50,339 bases of DNA from Burkholderiaceae bacterium (GCA_011525945.1 WYBJ01000058.1:1-50339); one strand, 5' to 3'. Counted from the first letter of the stretch, positions 28,275 to 37,632 are shown. Notes: generated by a model from the letters alone, not told the origin. Numbers and translations are program-made.

Positions 28275-31115
28275 ATGAAATTACACGAAACCGAGATCGA
28301 ACTTCCGCCGCAGCAGGTCAGTCTGGACGTGTTGCTGGAAAAATACGCCAAGGGTGACGAGCGTCGCGTCGAGGACGTGCGCCGGCGCGTCGCGCGTGCA
28401 CTCGCCGCCGTGGAACGCGATCCCGCCCGCTGGGAGCCGGTGTTCTACGACGCACTGGCAAACGGTTTCATCCCGGGCGGGCGCGTCAACTCCGCGGCCG
28501 GTACTTCGCTTCAGGCCACACTCATCAACTGTTTCGTCCAACCGGTCGGCGATTCGGTCTCGGAAACCGTCGACGGCAAGGCTGGGATCTACGTGGCGCT
28601 GATGGAATCGGCCGAGACCATGCGCCGTGGCGGCGGAGTCGGCTACGACTTCTCGGCAATCCGGCCGCGCGGAGCGCAGGTGCGCGGCACGCAAAGTACT
28701 GCCAGCGGGCCGGTCTCGTACATGCGGGTGTTCGACAAGAGCTGCGAGACGGTGGAATCGGCGGGCTCGCGCCGCGGCGCGCAGATGGGCATCCTGCGCT
28801 GCGATCATCCCGACATCGAGGATTTCATTCACGCCAAGGACGAGGGCGATCTCACCAATTTCAATATCAGCGTCGCGGTGAGCGATGCCTTCATGCACGC
28901 CCTCGTGCAGGATGACGAGTGGCAGCTCGTCCATAAGGCCAAGCCGGGAGCCGAGGCCGGTACGATATCGCGCCAGCGCGAGGACGGGTTGTGGATCTAC
29001 CGCACGCTCAAAGCGCGCGACCTGTGGCGGCAGGTCATGCAGGCGACTTACGATCATGCCGAACCGGGCGTATTCTTCATCGACCGCGCCAACGCCGACA
29101 ACAACCTCTCCTACTGCGAGACGATCGAAGCCACCAACCCCTGTGGCGAGCAGCCCCTGCCGGCGTATGGCTGCTGTTGTCTGGGCAGCGTCGATCTCAC
29201 ACGCTTCGTCGACGATCCGTTCGGCGCGGCCCCGCGCTTTGATTTCGATGCGTTCGCGCGCGTCGTTCGCCCGTCGGTGCGGATGCTGGACAACGTGCTC
29301 GATGTCTCGGTGTGGCCCTTGCCGCAGCAGAAGGCCGAAGCGATGGCCAAGCGGCGCATCGGCCTGGGATTCACCGGCTTGGGCGACTGCCTGGTCATGC
29401 TGGGGTTGCGTTACGACAGCGACGAAGGCCGTACGATGGCCACCCGCATTGCCGCCGCCATGCGTGACGAAGCGTATGCCGCCTCGGTCGAGATCGCGCG
29501 CGAGAAAGGCGCTTTCCCGCTGCTCGACAAAGAGACCTACCTCGCCGCACCGCACTTCGCCGCGCGCCTGCCCGAACCCGTCAAGGCGGCGATCCGCAGC
29601 CACGGCATTCGCAACTCGCACCTGCTTTCCATCGCCCCCACGGGCACGATCTCGCTCGCCTTTGCCGATAACGCCTCGAACGGTATCGAGCCACCCTTTG
29701 CGTGGTCCTACCAGCGCAAGAAGCGCATGCCCGACAACAGCTTCCGTACCTACGACGTGGAAGATCGCGCCTGGCGCCTGTATCGTCACCTGGGCGGTGA
29801 CGTGAACGCGCTCCCGGACGCTTTCGTCACGGCGCTGGAGCTTTCGGCGCAAGATCACATGCGCATGGTGGCGGCGGTCGCGCCCTATGTCGACTCGGCC
29901 ATCAGCAAGACGGTCAACGTCGCCGAAGACTATCCGTATGGACAATTCGAGGATCTGTACCTCGAAGCGTGGCGCGCCGGGCTGAAGGGCCTTACCACCT
30001 ACCGCCCCAATCGCGTCTTGGGCAGCGTGCTCTCGCTCGCGCCCTCACCGCAGGCCGCCGAGCCGAACGACCTGGACATCACCGATGCCGACCGGCGTAT
30101 CCGTCTCGAGGCCACCCCCGAGCCGGCGTTGTCGAGCCTGCGCTGGCCGGGGCGGCCCAAGCTTGCAGCCGGCAATCCCTCATGGACCTACATGGTCGAG
30201 TCGCCGTTCGGCCAGTTCGCGATTTTCGTCGGCCACGTGGAAAACGGAGAAGCGTATCCGTTCGAAGTCTGGGTGAACGGCAACGAGCAGCCGCGCGGTC
30301 TCGGCGCGGTGGCGAAAACACTGTCGATGGATATGCGCGCGCAGGACAAGGCGTGGTTGCGCATGAAACTCGACATGCTTGCGCGCACCGTGGGCAACGA
30401 TACCTTCGATTGCCCGATGCCGCCCGCAGGCGAAGTGATGCGCGTGCCGAGCATGGTGGCCGCGTTTGCGCGCATCGTGCGCTTCCGTGTCGATCAGCTC
30501 GGCGCATTCTCGAGCGAGGACGGCGCGGCGCCGGTGCTCGATACCCTGTTCGCGAACAAGGAACCGAAAACCGGCACCGACGGCACGATGTCGTGGACGG
30601 TCGACGTGTTGAACGCCGTCACGGGCGACGACTTCCTGCTGATCCTGAAGGAGCTGGTGCTTCCGGCGGGGCAGCGCAGGCCCTACTCGGTGTGGCTCGC
30701 GGGGAGCTATCCGCGCGCGCTCGACGGGCTGTGCAAGCTGCTCTCGCTCGACATGCGCGTGATCGATCCGGCGTGGATCGGCATGAAGCTGAGGAAGCTG
30801 CTCAACTACGCCGAGCCGCTTGGCGACTTCATGGCGCGTGTGCCCGGCGCCGAGGGCCAGCAGAATTTCCCGAGCACGGTCGCCTACATCGCGCGGCTCA
30901 TCATCCACCGCTACGCGATGCTCGGCGTGCTCGACGAGCGCGGCTACCCGGTTGACGAGATGGGCGTGCTCGAAATGCCCGATGACGAGCGCAGCCGCAC
31001 CACCTACAGCCGTATCACCGGCAAGCCTTGCAAGGAATGCGGCAACACGGCGGTGATCAAGAAGGACGGCTGCGAGTTCTGTACCGCCTGCGGCGCGATC
31101 GGGGCGTGCGGATGA
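28275..31115 (+). CDS. nrdJ: Adenosylcobalamin-dependent (class II) ribonucleotide reductase
   Basis: Makes deoxyribonucleotides using a radical from adenosylcobalamin, so it works with or without oxygen. 946 residues. The catalytic core has Cys86 (TLINCFV), RRGGGVGYDFSAIRPRG near 116 and the radical-Cys segment NPCGEQPLPAYGCC near 288. LSIAPTGTISLAF and NASNGIEPPFAW complete the active site. The C-terminal third carries two TSCPD-like repeats (around WTYMVESPFGQFAIFVGHV and WTVDVLNAVTGDDFLLILKEL). A Cys-rich tail follows: CKECGN and CEFCTACG, which probably shuttles reducing equivalents. There is no N-terminal ATP cone. ATG 28275 follows GAGGAAGCCGG. A perfect FNR box lies upstream. No other ribonucleotide reductase is in the window. 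Confidence 0.96.
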   Translation: MKLHETEIELPPQQVSLDVLLEKYAKGDERRVEDVRRRVARALAAVERDPARWEPVFYDALANGFIPGGRVNSAAGTSLQATLINCFVQPVGDSVSETVDGKAGIYVALMESAETMRRGGGVGYDFSAIRPRGAQVRGTQSTASGPVSYMRVFDKSCETVESAGSRRGAQMGILRCDHPDIEDFIHAKDEGDLTNFNISVAVSDAFMHALVQDDEWQLVHKAKPGAEAGTISRQREDGLWIYRTLKARDLWRQVMQATYDHAEPGVFFIDRANADNNLSYCETIEATNPCGEQPLPAYGCCCLGSVDLTRFVDDPFGAAPRFDFDAFARVVRPSVRMLDNVLDVSVWPLPQQKAEAMAKRRIGLGFTGLGDCLVMLGLRYDSDEGRTMATRIAAAMRDEAYAASVEIAREKGAFPLLDKETYLAAPHFAARLPEPVKAAIRSHGIRNSHLLSIAPTGTISLAFADNASNGIEPPFAWSYQRKKRMPDNSFRTYDVEDRAWRLYRHLGGDVNALPDAFVTALELSAQDHMRMVAAVAPYVDSAISKTVNVAEDYPYGQFEDLYLEAWRAGLKGLTTYRPNRVLGSVLSLAPSPQAAEPNDLDITDADRRIRLEATPEPALSSLRWPGRPKLAAGNPSWTYMVESPFGQFAIFVGHVENGEAYPFEVWVNGNEQPRGLGAVAKTLSMDMRAQDKAWLRMKLDMLARTVGNDTFDCPMPPAGEVMRVPSMVAAFARIVRFRVDQLGAFSSEDGAAPVLDTLFANKEPKTGTDGTMSWTVDVLNAVTGDDFLLILKELVLPAGQRRPYSVWLAGSYPRALDGLCKLLSLDMRVIDPAWIGMKLRKLLNYAEPLGDFMARVPGAEGQQNFPSTVAYIARLIIHRYAMLGVLDERGYPVDEMGVLEMPDDERSRTTYSRITGKPCKECGNTAVIKKDGCEFCTACGAIGACG

Positions 31116-31169
31116 GACGCGAGCGCGAGCAGCCGCGGCGCGCGGCCGCCGCGTGCGCCGCGTCGCGTC
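31116..31169. terminator. Possible bidirectional hairpin between nrdJ and the transporter gene
   Basis: The 56-base gap between the convergent stops has end arms GACGCGA (31116-31122) and TCGCGTC (31163-31169) around an extremely GC-rich, self-complementary centre. There is no U-tract, so terminator activity is only a suggestion. Confidence 0.3.
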
Positions 31170-31171
31170 CT

Positions 31172-32281
31172 TCAGCCTGAAACCGGATCGGCGCGCCCTC
31201 GTCGCGTGAGCAGGCGCGCCAGCCGGCGCAGCAGCCCGAAGAACGCGGCCGCCCAGGCGACGATTGCCGTGTACAGGAAGATCCGCGCCGGAAGCCAGAG
31301 AAAATCGAGCTTGAGCGACTCGGCCATCTCATAGGTGGCCGCGGAGTACATGCCCAGCGGGAAGACCGCCCCCCAGTAGAGCGGATCGTAGCGTAGCGGA
31401 AAGCGCATGTAGCCGTAGCGCCACACGCCGAGCAGCAGCAGCATCGGTATCCACCACGTCGCGGTCGCCCAGTACAGAACGGTGAAGCCTTTGACGAAGG
31501 GCAGTATCGCAAGCAGGAACGGCGCATCCGGCGCGTTCAGAATCAGCATCGAGCCCGCCAGAGTCGAAATCGCCATCGCCCCCATGTTGATCCAGTACGG
31601 CGGCGTGAGATCCTCGGGCGCGAGTCGGAAGAAGGTATAGCGGTAGAAGATGAGCGACATGAGCCAGATGTAGAGCATGCCGCCCCAGAGCCACATCGAC
31701 AGCGCGAAGAAATTCATCGCGATCTTGTGCGGCGGATGGATGTGCCCGGCGAGCAGCGCCGCGAGCAGCGCGAGCGACTGCGTCGAGACGACGGCGAGCA
31801 GCCATCCGCCCGAAATGCCTTTGTCCAGCGGCGGCTTGACCGATTTGACCGTCAATGCGGTCAGGACCGTGTAGGTAATGACGACCCAGAGCAGCGCCGC
31901 GAACGCGCCAAGCGCCAGAGCCGTGCGGTAGCCCTCGACAAAGAGCAGGGCCTGCCCGCCCAGGACGGAGGTCCCGGCCACCGCGGTGAAGAATCCGGGA
32001 GCGCGCAGATGATCGACCATGTCGCCGAAGAAGTGCCGCGGATGGCGGATCGCCCGCGCGAGGTTGAGCACGCACAGCACGAGCCATGCGGTAATGTTGA
32101 GCGCGAATAAAGCGAGCGCAAAGCCGTGCAGGCCGTGAAACTGGGATGCGACCGATACGATTCCGGTCGCCATCACCAGACCGAAATAGGCGGGAGACAA
32201 CCCGGCAAGGCCCGCGGAGGCGGCGTGCACCGGGATCGATGCATCCGGCGTGAGCGGGGGCTGTGTGTGTTCCGCCGCCAT
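31172..32281 (-). CDS. TDT-family (TehA/SLAC1-type) membrane transporter
   Basis: 369-residue membrane protein with about ten hydrophobic helices, of the tellurite-resistance/dicarboxylate transporter superfamily. The first helix LSPAYFGLVMATGIVSVASQFHG is characteristic. It is followed by RHPRHFFGDMVDHLRAPGFFTAVAGTSVLG, GGWLLAVVSTQSLALL near residue 155 and FPLGMYSAATYEMAE near 325. This family includes C4-dicarboxylate/malate carriers, sulfite exporters and anion channels; the substrate here cannot be told. ATG 32281 gives a short acidic N terminus. It ends the minus-strand cluster beginning at 37.5 kb, separated from the dehydrogenase gene by 66 bases, and may export or import an intermediate of that set. 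Confidence 0.9.
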   Translation of the reverse strand: MAAEHTQPPLTPDASIPVHAASAGLAGLSPAYFGLVMATGIVSVASQFHGLHGFALALFALNITAWLVLCVLNLARAIRHPRHFFGDMVDHLRAPGFFTAVAGTSVLGGQALLFVEGYRTALALGAFAALLWVVITYTVLTALTVKSVKPPLDKGISGGWLLAVVSTQSLALLAALLAGHIHPPHKIAMNFFALSMWLWGGMLYIWLMSLIFYRYTFFRLAPEDLTPPYWINMGAMAISTLAGSMLILNAPDAPFLLAILPFVKGFTVLYWATATWWIPMLLLLGVWRYGYMRFPLRYDPLYWGAVFPLGMYSAATYEMAESLKLDFLWLPARIFLYTAIVAWAAAFFGLLRRLARLLTRRGRADPVSG

Positions 32282-32347
32282 GCGACTACGCCGAGGCCTT
32301 GCGATTCCGGTCGGGGAGCGGGCGGACAAGCATCTGGCGCAAGCTCG

Positions 32348-33235
32348 CTAGCCGCCAGCCGCAAGCGCTCGCAGCGCATCGATGAGCTCGCTATCGTTCA
32401 ACTCGCCCATCCCGGAATCGACCATCTGCCCGAACACCGCACACGCCGCGGCTCCGATCAGCGCCTGGCGGCCGAGTTTCTCGGCGAGTTGCACGCCGTA
32501 CTGCGAATCCTTCAGCCGCCCTCGGCCCGAAAAGCCCACCGGCTGGTTGCGCCTGCCTTCGGCCATCACGGCTGAATGGTGGGCGACGTGCTTGCTGCCG
32601 GTATAGCCGAGCGCAAACGCTTCCGCGGCGACTGCGAGGTCGATTCCGGCCGCCTCGCACTGGACCATGGCTTCGGCGACCGAGGCTACCTGGATCACGC
32701 CGAGCAGGTTGTAGATCAACTTGTACGCCGTGCCCGCTCCGGCCGGGCCAAAGTGGAAGATCTTCTTGGAGAATGCCGCCAGCACGGGCTTGAGCTCGTC
32801 GAGCTCCTCCTTGCTGCAACCGGCGTAGACACGCAGCTCGCCGGCCTCAGCCGCGTCGGGCCTGCCGGCCACCGGCAAATCGATGTAGCGCAAGCCGCGC
32901 GATCGGACGATACCCGCCAGCTCCACGACCCAGTCGTGCGACAGCGTGGAGCACTCGGCCAGGAGCATGGCGGGACTCACCGGGCCGCTCAGGATGCCGT
33001 TGGCGCCGGTCCAGACTTCGCGCGACGCCGCGTCATCGGTGACGGAAGCCATCACAACATCCGCACCCTCGACCGCTGCGGCCGCGCTCGCTGCGATCCT
33101 CGCCCCGGCGTCGCGCACCACCTGGGTCTTCTCCAGCGTGCGGTTGTAAGCGGTCACTTCGTGGCCCGCCCCGAGCAGACGCAGGATCTTCGCCTGCCCC
33201 ATGTTGCCGACGCCAATGTATGCGACTTTCGCCAA
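32348..33235 (-). CDS. Beta-hydroxyacid dehydrogenase (3-hydroxyisobutyrate dehydrogenase-like)
   Basis: NAD(P)-dependent reductase/dehydrogenase of the beta-hydroxyacid dehydrogenase family, 295 residues. The dinucleotide motif GVGNMG is at residues 8-13; NRT at 31-33 follows the second strand, which often favours NADPH. The substrate loop is DLPVAGRPDAAEAGEL near 119 (a variant of DAPVSGG), and the catalytic Lys172 is kept in GAGTAYKLIYN. That Lys argues against an imine reductase. It is the last of four closely spaced minus-strand catabolic genes; a role reducing a semialdehyde or 2-/3-oxoacid intermediate is inferred. Confidence 0.92.
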   Translation of the reverse strand: MAKVAYIGVGNMGQAKILRLLGAGHEVTAYNRTLEKTQVVRDAGARIAASAAAAVEGADVVMASVTDDAASREVWTGANGILSGPVSPAMLLAECSTLSHDWVVELAGIVRSRGLRYIDLPVAGRPDAAEAGELRVYAGCSKEELDELKPVLAAFSKKIFHFGPAGAGTAYKLIYNLLGVIQVASVAEAMVQCEAAGIDLAVAAEAFALGYTGSKHVAHHSAVMAEGRRNQPVGFSGRGRLKDSQYGVQLAEKLGRQALIGAAACAVFGQMVDSGMGELNDSELIDALRALAAGG

Positions 33236-33292
33236 ACTCGCTCTCCTTCCAGCGCCCGCCGCCGCGGGCAGGTTCGGGCCGTCAGCAAACCC

Positions 33293-34048
33293 TCAGTTGC
33301 AGATCACCAGCCCTTCCATCGCCAGCCCATAGCCGAGCAGTGCGCTCATTTGCCGGCGCAGCGGCTCGGTGAGCAGCCAGCGTGTGTATTTGCGATTGAG
33401 CGCGGATTGCTTCATCAGGTTACGCGCGTGCTCCCAGCCGCGTGCGAGCACCTTGTTCTTCGCATGCAGCTCGTTCACGAGCCCCAGCTCGAGCGCCTGC
33501 TGCGCGCCGATGGTCTGCGCGGTGTAGAGGAAATAGCGGCCGCGGTTCATACCCATGAGAAGCGTGAAGACCACATTCACGCCGTCGCCCGGCACCATGC
33601 CGCCGCGGAAATGCGCGCTATCCTGGAACGAGCAGTCGTCGGCACCGATCACGATGTCGCACAGCAGCGGCAGCTCCGGGTGGCGCAACGCGGGGCCGTT
33701 CACCACGCCGATCATCGGCACCTCGATGTTGAGCATGTTCATGGTCAAGCGGCGCGCCTCCGAGCCGAGCTTGCCCCACTGCTCGGGGGTGAGCTTTGGC
33801 ACCGCGCGATCGGTGGAAGGCGTCACCTCGGGACCGGAAAACTCCTCGCCGGCGCCGGTGAGGATGACGATCTGATTTTCCGCATCGCGCCCCACGTCGT
33901 TGAACGCTTCCTCGAGGTTCGAATGCGCCGTCGGCCCCCAGCGCAGCGAATCGCCGTTGCTGTGCAGCGTCATCTCCAGGATGCCGTCCTCGCGGCGAAA
34001 GCGGATCGTCTCGTACTTGTCGGCGTAGTCCTTCAACTGGGTCGGCAT
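33293..34048 (-). CDS. Crotonase-fold hydrolase, 6-oxocamphor-hydrolase-like
   Basis: Enoyl-CoA hydratase/isomerase superfamily, 250 residues. The text resembles 6-oxocamphor hydrolase, which splits a cyclic beta-diketone by retro-Claisen hydrolysis without CoA. Segments are VILTGAGEEF near 62, VNGPALRHPEL near 116, FQDSAHFRGGMVPGDGV near 141 and RGRYFLYTAQTIGAQQALELGLV near 170. The residues described as catalytic in that enzyme (His122, His145, Asp154, from memory) have counterparts H123, H146 and D155 with identical spacing. Ordinary hydratase glutamates are not at the usual places. ATG 34048 has GGAGG six bases upstream. The substrate is probably a non-CoA diketone or related; an ordinary hydratase role is less likely. 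Confidence 0.85.
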   Translation of the reverse strand: MPTQLKDYADKYETIRFRREDGILEMTLHSNGDSLRWGPTAHSNLEEAFNDVGRDAENQIVILTGAGEEFSGPEVTPSTDRAVPKLTPEQWGKLGSEARRLTMNMLNIEVPMIGVVNGPALRHPELPLLCDIVIGADDCSFQDSAHFRGGMVPGDGVNVVFTLLMGMNRGRYFLYTAQTIGAQQALELGLVNELHAKNKVLARGWEHARNLMKQSALNRKYTRWLLTEPLRRQMSALLGYGLAMEGLVICN

Positions 34049-34208
34049 GGTTCCTCCGCTGGTTTCGTTCGGCCGGCGATACACGCGCGCATCGATTGCG
34101 CGCAAGTAAGAATCGGGGAAGCCGGTTTATCGGGCGCCCTGCCCGCGCGGGCGCGACGGCGTTCTTTGCGCCTGCATCGCCGTGGCCGGGCTCGCGGCGG
34201 CGGATCGT

Positions 34209-35936
34209 TCATGCCGCAGCGCGCAGGCCGGCGCTTCGGCGCTGGGCGCGTATCGCCTCCAGCTTGTCGTCGAACAAGGTGATCGGCGGGTAGGCTTCCG
34301 GATCGGTATCGACGTCGATCAGGGTCGGCTCACCGCTGCCGAGCGCCTCACGCAGTGCCGGCAGATATTCGTCGGCGTGCTTTACCGCGATGCCGCGACA
34401 GCCGCAAGCGCGCGCAATGGCCGCATGGTCGACCGGCGTGAATTGCACCGCGCTGGTATGCCGGCCGAACTTCACGTCCTCGGCGTCCTTCTGATAGCCG
34501 AGCACGCCGTTGCTCAACACGGTGACCACGACTGCCGCGCCGGTGCGACGCGCCGTCTCCAGCTCCGACCAGACGTGGCCGAAGGCGCCGTCGCCGGTCA
34601 CACACAGTACCGGGCTCGCCGGCCGGGCCGCCTTGGCCCCGAGCGCCAGCGGCAACCCCCAGCCCAGACCCGCGAGCCCGCGCGGAGAGATGAAGCGCAT
34701 GCCCGCACGCAGGCAGCGCAGGTAACACGCCATCCATACCGAGGCGTAGCTCGCATCGGCGACCACGATCGTCTCCGGCGTGAGGACGCGCTGCATATCC
34801 GCCATGACGCGCTCGGGACGGATGGGTGAGGCGTTGGATGCGCACAGCGGGGCGATCTCGCGTGCACTGCGTTCACGCGCAGCGGCAATCTCGTCGATCA
34901 ACGCCTGCGGGCGCGTGCGACGGCCACGCAGCCGCAGCGCAAGCGCTTCGAGCGTAAGCCGCGCATCGCCGGCAAGACGCAAGGCCTCGTAGTTGCGGCC
35001 GATCTCGCCCGGATCGACGTCGATATGAACGAAGCGTGCCGCGGGCGAGTACACGCTCCACGAATCGGTGCCGTTCTGCGCCGTGCGCGTGCCGGCGAGC
35101 ACGATCACGTCGGCGCGGTGCAGTAGCGGTCGCAAGTGATAGCTCGGCGACAGCCGGCCGAGAACGTTGCCACCCACCCCGAGCGAAAGCGGATGATCCT
35201 CCGCGACCGCGCCCTTGCCCATCACCGTGGTCATGACGGGTAGAAAGGACTCTTCCTGCAAGCGAGCGAGGGCGTGTGCGGCGCCGGACAAGTGGACGCC
35301 GCCACCGGCAATGACGAGCGGGCAGCGTGCCGAGACGATCAGCTCGGCCGCCGAGTCGACGCGTTCCGGATCGGCCAACGTGCGGTCCAGGGGAAAGGCG
35401 CCGAAGTTGGCTTGCCGCTTGCCGTGCTCGGACGTGGTCTCGCGCAGCAGGTCGGCGGGAATGAGCAACGCGACCGGACCAGGCCGCCCCCCCGCGGCAG
35501 CGGCAAACGCCATGTCGATGTAATCCTCGACCCGCGTTGCCTCGCTCACGCGCCGCACCCATTTGGTACAGCCTTGGAAGAGCGCTCGGTGATCGAATTC
35601 CTGGAAGGCGTTGCGGTCGGTGTTGGCGCGCTCGACTTCCTGCACCAGCGCGACCACGGGCACGGACGACTTGAGCGCCTCGGCGAGCGGTGCAACCAGC
35701 AGCGTGGCGGCCGGGCCGTTCTGGGCCGTGACGACCGCGACACGCCCGCTCACGCGGGCATAACCGTCGGCCATTGCGCCGCCGGCGTTCTCCGTGCGAT
35801 AGGTGAACTGCCGCATACCCGCGTCCTCGGCGGCAAGCAGCGCCGCGGACGGAAGGCTTTGCGAGAAGAGGACTTCCACACCATGGCGCGCGAGGCAGGC
35901 GGTGACGATCTCGGCTACGGTACGCTCGCTTTGCAT
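34209..35936 (-). CDS. Thiamine-diphosphate-dependent enzyme (acetolactate synthase-like)
   Basis: 575 residues with the three domains of the acetohydroxyacid synthase / benzoylformate decarboxylase superfamily. The N-terminal PYR domain has the cofactor-activating Glu49 in YRTENAGGAMADGYAR; the middle domain has PLVIAGGGVHLSGAA near 208. The C-terminal PP domain has SPRGLAGLGWGLPLALGAK near 415 and the Mg-ThDP motif GDGAFGHVWSELETA ending LSNGVLG. The second Asn of the usual motif is replaced by the SN pair. Catalysis is C-C bond cleavage or carboligation next to a carbonyl; the substrate is unknown. There is no small regulatory subunit beside it, so it is not a standard IlvB. It lies 36 bases after the flavoprotein gene. 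Confidence 0.9.
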   Translation of the reverse strand: MQSERTVAEIVTACLARHGVEVLFSQSLPSAALLAAEDAGMRQFTYRTENAGGAMADGYARVSGRVAVVTAQNGPAATLLVAPLAEALKSSVPVVALVQEVERANTDRNAFQEFDHRALFQGCTKWVRRVSEATRVEDYIDMAFAAAAGGRPGPVALLIPADLLRETTSEHGKRQANFGAFPLDRTLADPERVDSAAELIVSARCPLVIAGGGVHLSGAAHALARLQEESFLPVMTTVMGKGAVAEDHPLSLGVGGNVLGRLSPSYHLRPLLHRADVIVLAGTRTAQNGTDSWSVYSPAARFVHIDVDPGEIGRNYEALRLAGDARLTLEALALRLRGRRTRPQALIDEIAAARERSAREIAPLCASNASPIRPERVMADMQRVLTPETIVVADASYASVWMACYLRCLRAGMRFISPRGLAGLGWGLPLALGAKAARPASPVLCVTGDGAFGHVWSELETARRTGAAVVVTVLSNGVLGYQKDAEDVKFGRHTSAVQFTPVDHAAIARACGCRGIAVKHADEYLPALREALGSGEPTLIDVDTDPEAYPPITLFDDKLEAIRAQRRSAGLRAAA

Positions 35937-35972
35937 ATCATCCCCCGGCGCCTGCCCGCGAGCGCGAAGCGC

Positions 35973-37475
35973 TTACTGCTTCGCCGCGAACGCGCCGGCG
36001 CTGTCGCCCGATAGCTTGCCGAACACCACCCCCGAGGTAAGACCGGTGCCGCCCGGATAGTTATGGTAGAAGATCCCCCCCACCAGCTCGCCCGCCGCGT
36101 ACAGGCCTCGGATGCCGTGGCCCGCCTGGTCCTCCACCTGACCGGTGGTCGCATTGATCTTCACGCCGCCGAAGCTGAAGGTCACGCCGCAGGTGACCGC
36201 GTAGGCCTCGAACGGCGGCTCGTCCAGCCGGTTCGCCCAGTTGGTCTTGTTGATCTTGAGCCCCTCGGTGCAGCGCCCGTCCTTGATCGCGGGGTTGTAA
36301 GGAATATCGACGCGCACCGCGGCGTTGTAGGCCTTGAGCTCCTTCAGACAGTTCGCGGCGTCCACGCCTTCGAGCTTCGTCACCAGCTCTTCGAGCGTAT
36401 TCGCGCTTGCCTTGGTGATCTGCCGGATGCGGTACTCGTCGCGCAGCGACGGAATGATCTTCTTATCGAAGATCTGCCAGGCGAACATGTTCGGCTGGCT
36501 CAGCACCACGGCGCCGTACTTGGCGTAGGTGTAGTTGCGGAAGTCCGCCCCTTCGTCGACAAAGCGCTCGCCACGCGCGTTCACCATCACGCCCCAGGGA
36601 TAGCAATGCTTCTGGAAATTGTCGCCGACGGCGAGATCGCCGAAAGCGGGCGCATTCATGTCCCAGCCGACGGCGTGGCAGCCCGACCAATGGCCATAAG
36701 GCATCGCGCCCACGTCGAGCGCCATGCGAATGCCGGCGCCGGTATTGAAGCGCGTGCCGCGCACCTTGGCGAGATCCCAGTTCGGCCCCAGGTACCGGGC
36801 GCGCATCTCGGCGTTCGACTCGAACCCGCCGCAGGCCAGCACCACGGCCTTGCACGCGATGTCGACGAGCTTGCCCTCGTGCCGGGCGCGCACCCCCTTC
36901 ACGCCGCTATCGTCCGCGATCAGACTCACTGCCGGAGTTTCGTAGAAGATGGGAATGCCTTCGCGCGCACAGGCCTTGTGCTCGAGATCCACCAGGCCCG
37001 GCCCGCCGCCCCAGGTCTCGACCGCCAGTCCGCCCCAGAACTTCCACTTGCCGTTGACCTGGAAGGCCTGCCGCTTGTAGGAGAGCTGGAACTTGACGCC
37101 CTTCTTGCGCAGCCACACGTAGGTGGGATGACTGCGGGTGACCAACGTCTCGGTGAGATCGGGGTCGCAGCGGTAGTTCGTGATGCGCCCCATGGTATCG
37201 AAGAACTCATCGCTGCTGAACGAGCCGAAGTCGTTGTCGCGCCTCTCCTCGTCGGTCATGTCCGGGACGAGAGCGGCGATGTCATCGACATTGTTGAACA
37301 CCAGGCGCGTGATGCCAGCGGTATAGCGGCTGTTGCCGCCGCACTCCTCCTCCGGCGCGGCCTCCAGCATGATGACGCTGCAACCGTGCTCGCGCGCGGC
37401 GAGCGCGGCGCACGCCGCGGCATTGCCCGCACCGACCACGACGACATCCGCGCTACCCAGTCTGTTCGCTGCCAT
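35973..37475 (-). CDS. FAD-dependent dehydrogenase, tricarballylate dehydrogenase (TcuA)-like
   Basis: 500-residue flavoprotein of the fumarate-reductase/succinate-dehydrogenase superfamily. The FAD motif VVVVGAGNAAACAALAAREHG is at 11-31, GGNSRYTAG near 46, VVLACGGFESNAEMRA near 207 and the closing GLYAAGELVGGIFYHNYPGGTGLTSGVVFG near 460. This pattern resembles TcuA, which oxidises tricarballylate to cis-aconitate; 3-ketosteroid and other enoate reductases share the fold. No heme domain and no exported signal are visible, so it is cytoplasmic. ATG 37475 has GAGGG seven bases before it; the longer open frame lacks family character. It is the first gene of the putative catabolic operon. Confidence 0.9.
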   Translation of the reverse strand: MAANRLGSADVVVVGAGNAAACAALAAREHGCSVIMLEAAPEEECGGNSRYTAGITRLVFNNVDDIAALVPDMTDEERRDNDFGSFSSDEFFDTMGRITNYRCDPDLTETLVTRSHPTYVWLRKKGVKFQLSYKRQAFQVNGKWKFWGGLAVETWGGGPGLVDLEHKACAREGIPIFYETPAVSLIADDSGVKGVRARHEGKLVDIACKAVVLACGGFESNAEMRARYLGPNWDLAKVRGTRFNTGAGIRMALDVGAMPYGHWSGCHAVGWDMNAPAFGDLAVGDNFQKHCYPWGVMVNARGERFVDEGADFRNYTYAKYGAVVLSQPNMFAWQIFDKKIIPSLRDEYRIRQITKASANTLEELVTKLEGVDAANCLKELKAYNAAVRVDIPYNPAIKDGRCTEGLKINKTNWANRLDEPPFEAYAVTCGVTFSFGGVKINATTGQVEDQAGHGIRGLYAAGELVGGIFYHNYPGGTGLTSGVVFGKLSGDSAGAFAAKQ

Positions 37476-37626
37476 GATGAGTCCCTCGATCCCTGAATTG
37501 ACGCCTGCGCACAGGCGAACGGCGCCGCTGTCCTCTCGCGCCAAAACCTCCATCGTTACGGGCGGCCGGCGCACCGACTGACCCGATTCCCTCGCCGGAA
37601 AAGCGGGGCTCGCCGGCTCGCGTCCG

Positions 37627-37632
37627 ATTATA
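37627..37632 (-). promoter_or_regulatory. Candidate -10 for the flavoprotein-led catabolic operon
   Basis: Consensus TATAAT on the minus strand, preceded by TATG, about 150 bases before ATG 37475. The -35 region is weak. It lies in the divergent gap with pepN. Confidence 0.45.

Noticed and set aside
28281..29945. 554-codon minus-strand open frame
   Set aside because: Shadow of nrdJ.
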